Origin: Acidobacteriota bacterium
GTDB lineage: Bacteria > Acidobacteriota > Terriglobia > Acidiferrales > UBA7541
Length of the DNA: 10,732 nt
NCBI GenBank assembly: GCA_003224195.1
Contig: QHYP01000040.1
Span: 1-10,732 of the forward strand
Direction: 5' to 3'
The notes beneath the pieces were generated by a model. That model had not been told where the DNA came from. It was given only the letters and a program-made list of their open reading frames with translations, and did no database searches. This document shows positions 7,018 through 10,732 of the stretch, in pieces; the stretch's first letter is position 1; each line of letters starts with the position of its first letter. The position numbers were made by a program, and so were the translations under genes.

Positions 7018-8266
7018 ACGGTGAGATGGTCGGGTCTTGCAAGGCGACTTGCTGCCCGCGTACCAGTCCTTGGGCAACCAGCGCTTCCTCGCCGCTGCGG
7101 CGCGCGACTTCGATGACGGCCTCTTCAAACTTCGAGCCTCGGCGCACATAGGCGACCGTGCGGCCGGCCTTGCGGAAGACCGCTCTCGCCGGAATCACCA
7201 GGCCATCCGCCACGCGGTCCACGGCGACGCGCACATTCGCCGTCATGCCCGGGCTGAGGCGGGAATCCGCCGCGCCAAGATTGATCTCCATGCTGAAGTT
7301 TCTGGGGAACGGCCACCCACCGTTGAAATCCAGCGTGGCAATGGGACTGATGTCCGCAACGTGGGCTTCAAAGGTGCGGTCTGGAACCGCGTCCATCCGC
7401 ACGGAAGCGGACTGCCCCGCTTGAATCCGTCCGCGCTCGGCTTCCTCGATGCGCGCCACTACCTTGAGAGTTGAAGGATCCGGGAGTTCGGCGAGCCCTG
7501 CGCCCGGCCAGGCGCGGTCGCCCTGCTTGAAGGGTGTTTCCCCGCCCTGGGGTTGCCAGTGGTTAAGGAGAGACAGCATGCCGTCAATCGGCGCTCGCAG
7601 CGTCAGGGCATCCAGGCTGCGCTGGTCCTGCTGGACCTGATACGCAGCTTGATCGCGCTTTTGTTTTTTCGCGGCAATATCCGCGACCGCGGAGGCCCTG
7701 TCGGCCTTCAGCTTTGCCTCGGCTTCCTTGAGCTTTTGTTCCGCGTCCGCCAGCTTGAGCTTCGCCTCTGCGCCTTCGATCGGGGAAAGAATCTCCTGCT
7801 TGCCGGTGTCCATGCGCGCGCGGTCTACGTCGTAGCGGGCTTTCATCAGGTCCGTCAGGTCCTGCTCTTCTTTCAGACGGGCCGCCGCGCGAGCCTGCTG
7901 GATTTCGGCTTCCGCGGATTTGAGAGCCGACTGGTCCTGAGCGAGGTTCTGCTTCATGGTGGTGGCGTCGAATTCAACCAGGACGTCTCCCTTTTTCGCC
8001 TTTGTTCCGTTCGGAACCAATTTGACGATTTGCAGGTCTCCCGCCTTGTACGGGGCGGCGATAGTCACCGAGCGTGTAGCCTTGACTTCGCCGCGAATTT
8101 GTACGTATTCCACAAACTCCTTGCGCTCGGCGACCGCAGTGGGAATCTTCGGCGCGTGGCTGGCAAGACGGACCGAACCGAAAATCAAGCCTACCGCGAG
8201 CAAAGAGGCAAACACCGGAACGGTCCCCTTCCTGCGTCTCCAGAGTTTGGCCAGCGGGTTGTTCAC
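7016..8266 (-). CDS. HlyD/MacA-type periplasmic adaptor protein 2
   Basis: Membrane-fusion protein of a tripartite exporter, anchored in the inner membrane and projecting into the periplasm. The 416 residues comprise a basic N-terminus (KLWRRRKG), one membrane helix (about 15-34), a first lipoyl half with KKGDVLVEFD (91-100), a long Ala/Lys/Glu-rich coiled coil (about 103-220), a second half with LRAPIDGM (223-230), a beta-barrel domain (about 265-350) and a membrane-proximal domain starting at LVIPARAVF (356-364). The GTG start at 8266 overlaps the stop of adaptor 1 as GTGA and has AAGGAG ten bases upstream. It is a divergent paralogue of adaptors 1 and 3; the coiled coil has a different register and length from both. 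All family domains are intact. Substrate unknown. Confidence 0.92.
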   Translation of the reverse strand: MNNPLAKLWRRRKGTVPVFASLLAVGLIFGSVRLASHAPKIPTAVAERKEFVEYVQIRGEVKATRSVTIAAPYKAGDLQIVKLVPNGTKAKKGDVLVEFDATTMKQNLAQDQSALKSAEAEIQQARAAARLKEEQDLTDLMKARYDVDRARMDTGKQEILSPIEGAEAKLKLADAEQKLKEAEAKLKADRASAVADIAAKKQKRDQAAYQVQQDQRSLDALTLRAPIDGMLSLLNHWQPQGGETPFKQGDRAWPGAGLAELPDPSTLKVVARIEEAERGRIQAGQSASVRMDAVPDRTFEAHVADISPIATLDFNGGWPFPRNFSMEINLGAADSRLSPGMTANVRVAVDRVADGLVIPARAVFRKAGRTVAYVRRGSKFEEAVIEVARRSGEEALVAQGLVRGQQVALQDPTISP

Positions 8267-9528
8267 TTGGCAGCGGCTCCTTGCTCTTCCCTAGCTGTTC
8301 GACGGATGACGTCCCCTGCGGCTAGCCCCGATTCCGCCACTACCTCCAGATCGTTTTTGGGCCCCGTACGAATTGGCCGTTTCTCGTAACCCGCGCCGGA
8401 CTTCAGCCAGACAAATTCGCTTCCTAGCTCGCCACCAACGCTCTCGCGGGGGATAACCAATGCATTTGCGATCGAGGCCAGTTCCACGTCCAGTGCCACG
8501 GAGAGATCGGGGAGAAGCCTCGGATCGCTGCCCTGGATCGAGAAACGGCCAGCAAAACGGCGAACCTTTTGCGAAAAACGTCCCGCGTGGCCCAGGGGCG
8601 CCAGCTCTTCCAGCACAGCCGAAAGCGTCAGCCCGGGATAAGCGTCGAGGTGTATCTGCGCGTGCAGTCCCGGCTGCAATTGGAGAAAGTCCGCCTGGTT
8701 GATCTCGGCGCGGACCTCCATCTGCGACGGGTCCACCACCTGGAGAAAAGGTACGCCCGGCCGAATCTCGTCGCCCGGCTGGACCGTGCCCATGCGGCCG
8801 CCAAGCCAGATCGTGTTCAGCACAACTACACCATCCATCGGAGAGTGGATGATCATCTTGGCCGCATTGGCCTGCGCAAAGTTCATCGCTTCCATGGCGC
8901 GGTCTCTCTGAATTTCCAAAATGTGTATGCCGGCGGCCGCAGCCCGGCGTTTCAACTCGTAGGTTTCCCGGAGCTGCTTAAGGGTCGCCTGCGCCTCGTC
9001 CAGCGCCTCGCGATTTTTCTCCGCGTCAATGCGGGAAACAATTTCGCTCTTTTGCATCTCAAGCTGCGTGCGCTTCAGCTCGTCTTCTGCCTGTTTCAGC
9101 GCCGTATCATCTTTGGCGCTCGCGATATCTTCCTCGGCCTGTTTCAGGGCCACCTGGCCGACCAAATCCTTAAACGACTTTTGTTTGTCCAGGAAATCCT
9201 TCACCTGCGCCTGGGGGTCGAATTCAACCAGGACGTCGCCGCGCTTCACATGGGCGCCGGCCGGCATCATCTTGGTGATCACGAGCGAACTGAGCTGCGC
9301 CCCCGCCAGCCGGGGAGCAAGAACGACGAAGGAGTGAGTAGCCTGCGCGGTTCCGTTTACTCGCAGCACCCGTGAGAAATTTTTCTTCTCGACGGTCACG
9401 GTTCGTTCGGGAGAATTCCCGGGGGAATCGGTGCGCCGAGAGCGCGCGAAAACGTAGGGCAACACCAGGAGGACGATACCAAACGACGCGGCGAGACCCA
9501 TCCTGGCAGGCTTAGCGGAGAAATACAT
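8263..9528 (-). CDS. HlyD/MacA-type periplasmic adaptor protein 1
   Basis: First gene of the leftward efflux operon, encoding a 421-residue membrane-fusion protein. It has one N-terminal membrane helix (about 11-28), a first lipoyl half ending VKRGDVLVEFDPQ (94-106), a coiled-coil hairpin (about 108-222), a second half with IIHSPMDGVVVL (226-237), a beta-barrel region (about 268-350) and a membrane-proximal domain beginning at LVIPRESV (357-364). The ATG at 9528 lacks a clear Shine-Dalgarno. An ATG at codon 10 is an alternative but would trim the residues before the membrane helix. The two lipoyl halves align well with adaptors 2 and 3, while the helical hairpin is only loosely similar. Its last codons overlap adaptor 2 by four bases. 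The family is clear; why the operon needs three of them is not. Confidence 0.9.
   Translation of the reverse strand: MYFSAKPARMGLAASFGIVLLVLPYVFARSRRTDSPGNSPERTVTVEKKNFSRVLRVNGTAQATHSFVVLAPRLAGAQLSSLVITKMMPAGAHVKRGDVLVEFDPQAQVKDFLDKQKSFKDLVGQVALKQAEEDIASAKDDTALKQAEDELKRTQLEMQKSEIVSRIDAEKNREALDEAQATLKQLRETYELKRRAAAAGIHILEIQRDRAMEAMNFAQANAAKMIIHSPMDGVVVLNTIWLGGRMGTVQPGDEIRPGVPFLQVVDPSQMEVRAEINQADFLQLQPGLHAQIHLDAYPGLTLSAVLEELAPLGHAGRFSQKVRRFAGRFSIQGSDPRLLPDLSVALDVELASIANALVIPRESVGGELGSEFVWLKSGAGYEKRPIRTGPKNDLEVVAESGLAAGDVIRRTAREEQGAAAK
8277..8282 (-). promoter_or_regulatory. Ribosome binding site of adaptor 2
   Basis: AAGGAG on the minus strand, within the last codons of adaptor 1, lies ten bases before the GTG at 8266. 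With the four-base GTGA overlap it supports coupled translation of the two adaptor genes. Confidence 0.65.
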
Positions 9529-9561
9529 TCATTGGCCCACGGCTGATTTACGAGAATGATG

Positions 9562-9590
9562 AGTCTATCGCACTCGCAAGATAATCCCAA
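9562..9590 (-). promoter_or_regulatory. Weak candidate promoter of the efflux operon
   Basis: On the minus strand TTGGGA (9585-9590) and TAGACT (9562-9567) are separated by 17 bases, each matching four of six consensus bases. Transcription would begin near 9555, leaving about 27 leader bases before the ATG at 9528. It is the best pair I found in the gap, but such matches are common by chance. The AT-rich patch around 9629-9641, including AATTAATT, stands out from the GC-rich background and could be an activator or UP-type site. Confidence 0.28.
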
Positions 9591-9648
9591 TGGGGGAAAG
9601 ACCCGGGCTGCTGTGTAGGTTCCGCGACGAAAATTAATTGATCGCTGG

Positions 9649-9665
9649 GCCGGGAGCTACCCGGC
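9649..9665 (-). terminator. Hairpin after the hybrid kinase gene
   Basis: GCCGGG (9649-9654) and CCCGGC (9660-9665) form a perfect six-pair stem with a five-base loop, 16 bases past the kinase stop codon. On the minus strand the T-rich stretch (TTAATTTT) comes only about 13 bases after the stem, so it would be an imperfect intrinsic terminator. Its position between the kinase gene and the efflux operon suggests the two are separate transcription units. Confidence 0.42.
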
Positions 9666-9681
9666 ACCAGGAATTGCCCTC

Positions 9682-10732
9682 TCAAATGCTCGCGGGGCTT
9701 GGCGTCATGCGGCGGGCCACATAGCTTTCGAGAAGATCGTCGAGCTCGCGCGGGCGGATGGGTTTCGCCAGATAGCCATCCATGCCTCCAGCCAAGCACT
9801 TCTCGCGATCACCTTTCATGGCATGAGCGGTCAAAGCGATGACCGGCATGTGGGTGTCGGTCCCATTTTCTCTTTCCCGAATCGCCGCAGTGGCCTCGAA
9901 TCCGTCCATTTCCGGCATCTGCACATCCATGAGCACCAGATCGAAGCTGCCTTTCGCGAGCGCTTCGAGAGCCTCGCGGCCGTTCGCAGCCACCACGACG
10001 CGGTGGCCTCTCTTCTCGAGCATCCGAGTGGCCAGCCGCTGGTTCACCAGATTGTCTTCTGCCAGCAGCACGCTCAGGACGGTTTCCGGGTCGCGAGCGT
10101 CGTACAACGAGTACCTGGTGATCAAGGGGATCGCGCCCTTGGTTTCTTTTGCTCCAAGAAGTCGAGCAATGGCCTCGCGCAATTCGGATTGGCGGATGGG
10201 CTTCAGCAAGTACGCGGAGATGCCCACCTTTTTGCAGCGCTCCGCATCTCCTCGATGGCCGGCGGAGGTGAGCATCATGATGATAGCCGTGGACAATTCC
10301 GGCCGCTGGCGAATACGTTCCGACAGCTCAAAGCCATCCATCTTGGGCATGTGCATGTCCAGGAGAATCAGCGCGTACGGCTCTCCGGCGTCCCGCGCAG
10401 CGGATAGCTCTCTCAGAGCCTCTTCGCCACCTTCCACTGACGTGGACTTCATCTCCCAACGCTTGAGCATCCCTTCGAGGATGCGGCGATTGGTGCGATT
10501 GTCGTCCACCACCAGGACTTTGACACCCCGCAAAATTTCCGGGGGAGCGATGGCCCCAATTTCAATCGTTTTTGGATCCACAACTCCCAGTCGCACGGTG
10601 AAGTGGAATTGAGTTCCCTTCCCCACTTCGCTCTCGAGCCACATTTTCCCGCCCATCATCTCCACCAGCCGCGTGGAGATGGTCAGGCCCAGGCCCGTCC
10701 CGCCGTATTTCCGCGTGGTGGAGGTATCCGCC
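9682..10732 (-). CDS. Hybrid sensor histidine kinase, C-terminal part with two receiver domains
   Basis: The gene runs off the right edge, so the sensor and phosphoacceptor histidine domains are not visible. The first codons in the window encode the ATP-lid end of the kinase domain: STTRKYGGTGLGLTIS, then a glycine-rich finish near GKGTQFHF. Two receiver domains follow. Counting from the valine at 10663-10665, receiver 1 (about 47-170) has acidic residues D54 and D55, phosphoacceptor D103 in LLDMHMPKMDG, T133 and K155. Receiver 2 (about 197-316) has E203 and D204, D247 in LMDVQMPEMDG, T279 and K301. Both look fully competent. No Hpt domain follows; the protein ends soon after receiver 2. This is the BarA/TorS-like phosphorelay layout, in which a separate Hpt protein is expected. 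It lies upstream of the efflux operon on the same strand. Confidence 0.95.
   Translation of the reverse strand, partial: ADTSTTRKYGGTGLGLTISTRLVEMMGGKMWLESEVGKGTQFHFTVRLGVVDPKTIEIGAIAPPEILRGVKVLVVDDNRTNRRILEGMLKRWEMKSTSVEGGEEALRELSAARDAGEPYALILLDMHMPKMDGFELSERIRQRPELSTAIIMMLTSAGHRGDAERCKKVGISAYLLKPIRQSELREAIARLLGAKETKGAIPLITRYSLYDARDPETVLSVLLAEDNLVNQRLATRMLEKRGHRVVVAANGREALEALAKGSFDLVLMDVQMPEMDGFEATAAIRERENGTDTHMPVIALTAHAMKGDREKCLAGGMDGYLAKPIRPRELDDLLESYVARRMTPSPASI

Noticed and set aside
5689..7116. Long plus-strand open frame of 475 codons opposite adaptor 3
   Set aside because: It is antisense to a clear HlyD-family gene, its translation is Arg/Leu/Gly-rich with no domain, and it has no ribosome site. 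It is a shadow frame of GC-rich coding DNA.
7006..7149. Longer start of adaptor 3 at 7149
   Set aside because: It would add 48 basic, low-complexity residues inside adaptor 2. The GTG at 7005 has a good ribosome site and places the hydrophobic leader at the N-terminus.
9682..10665. Stand-alone two-receiver response regulator starting at the GTG at 10665
   Set aside because: The frame continues upstream to the window edge through a perfect ATP-lid motif of a histidine kinase, so the GTG is an internal valine.
1..10732. CRISPR array, tRNA, rRNA, phage or defence genes
   Set aside because: No regularly spaced repeats, cloverleaf-like folds, transposase, integrase or nuclease-like proteins were seen in any frame.

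Overview
This is a GC-rich bacterial window with didermal cell-envelope genes: a TolC-type outer-membrane channel, periplasmic adaptors and a secreted M23 peptidase. The gene styles are compatible with an Acidobacteriota-like soil bacterium, but that placement is inference from general gene content; there is no rRNA or other marker gene here.

Left part (1-2727). A phosphofructokinase gene with the residues of pyrophosphate-dependent enzymes runs rightward (65-1234). It converges on, and overlaps by 46 nt, a leftward gene for an exported M23 (LytM-type) peptidase (1189-2268). The next 460 nt hold a divergent upstream region, a possible 44-residue one-helix membrane protein (2452-2586, +), a roughly 100-nt element bounded by inverted repeats (2587-2685), and a GC-rich hairpin (2690-2705) beyond the end of the efflux operon.

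Middle part (2728-9528). One leftward five-gene operon encodes a tripartite export system. Its order is adaptor 1 (9528-8263), adaptor 2 (8266-7016), adaptor 3 (7005-5694, broken by a one-base frameshift), a MacB/FtsX-type permease (5697-4414) and a TolC-family channel (4374-2728). Junctions are 4-nt overlaps or very short gaps, so the genes are almost certainly co-transcribed and partly translationally coupled. The striking points are three tandem, divergent adaptors for one permease, no ATP-binding subunit anywhere in the operon, and the frameshift in adaptor 3.

Right edge (9682-10732). The 3' part of a hybrid sensor histidine kinase gene holds the end of the ATPase domain and two intact receiver domains. 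It lies on the same strand, upstream of the efflux operon. The 153-nt gap carries a terminator-like hairpin and a weak candidate promoter.

Overall this is housekeeping metabolism, cell-wall remodelling, an ABC-type efflux operon and a signalling protein. I see no CRISPR array, tRNA, phage or defence module. The parts most worth following up are the adaptor-rich, ATPase-less operon and the inverted-repeat element at 2587-2685.
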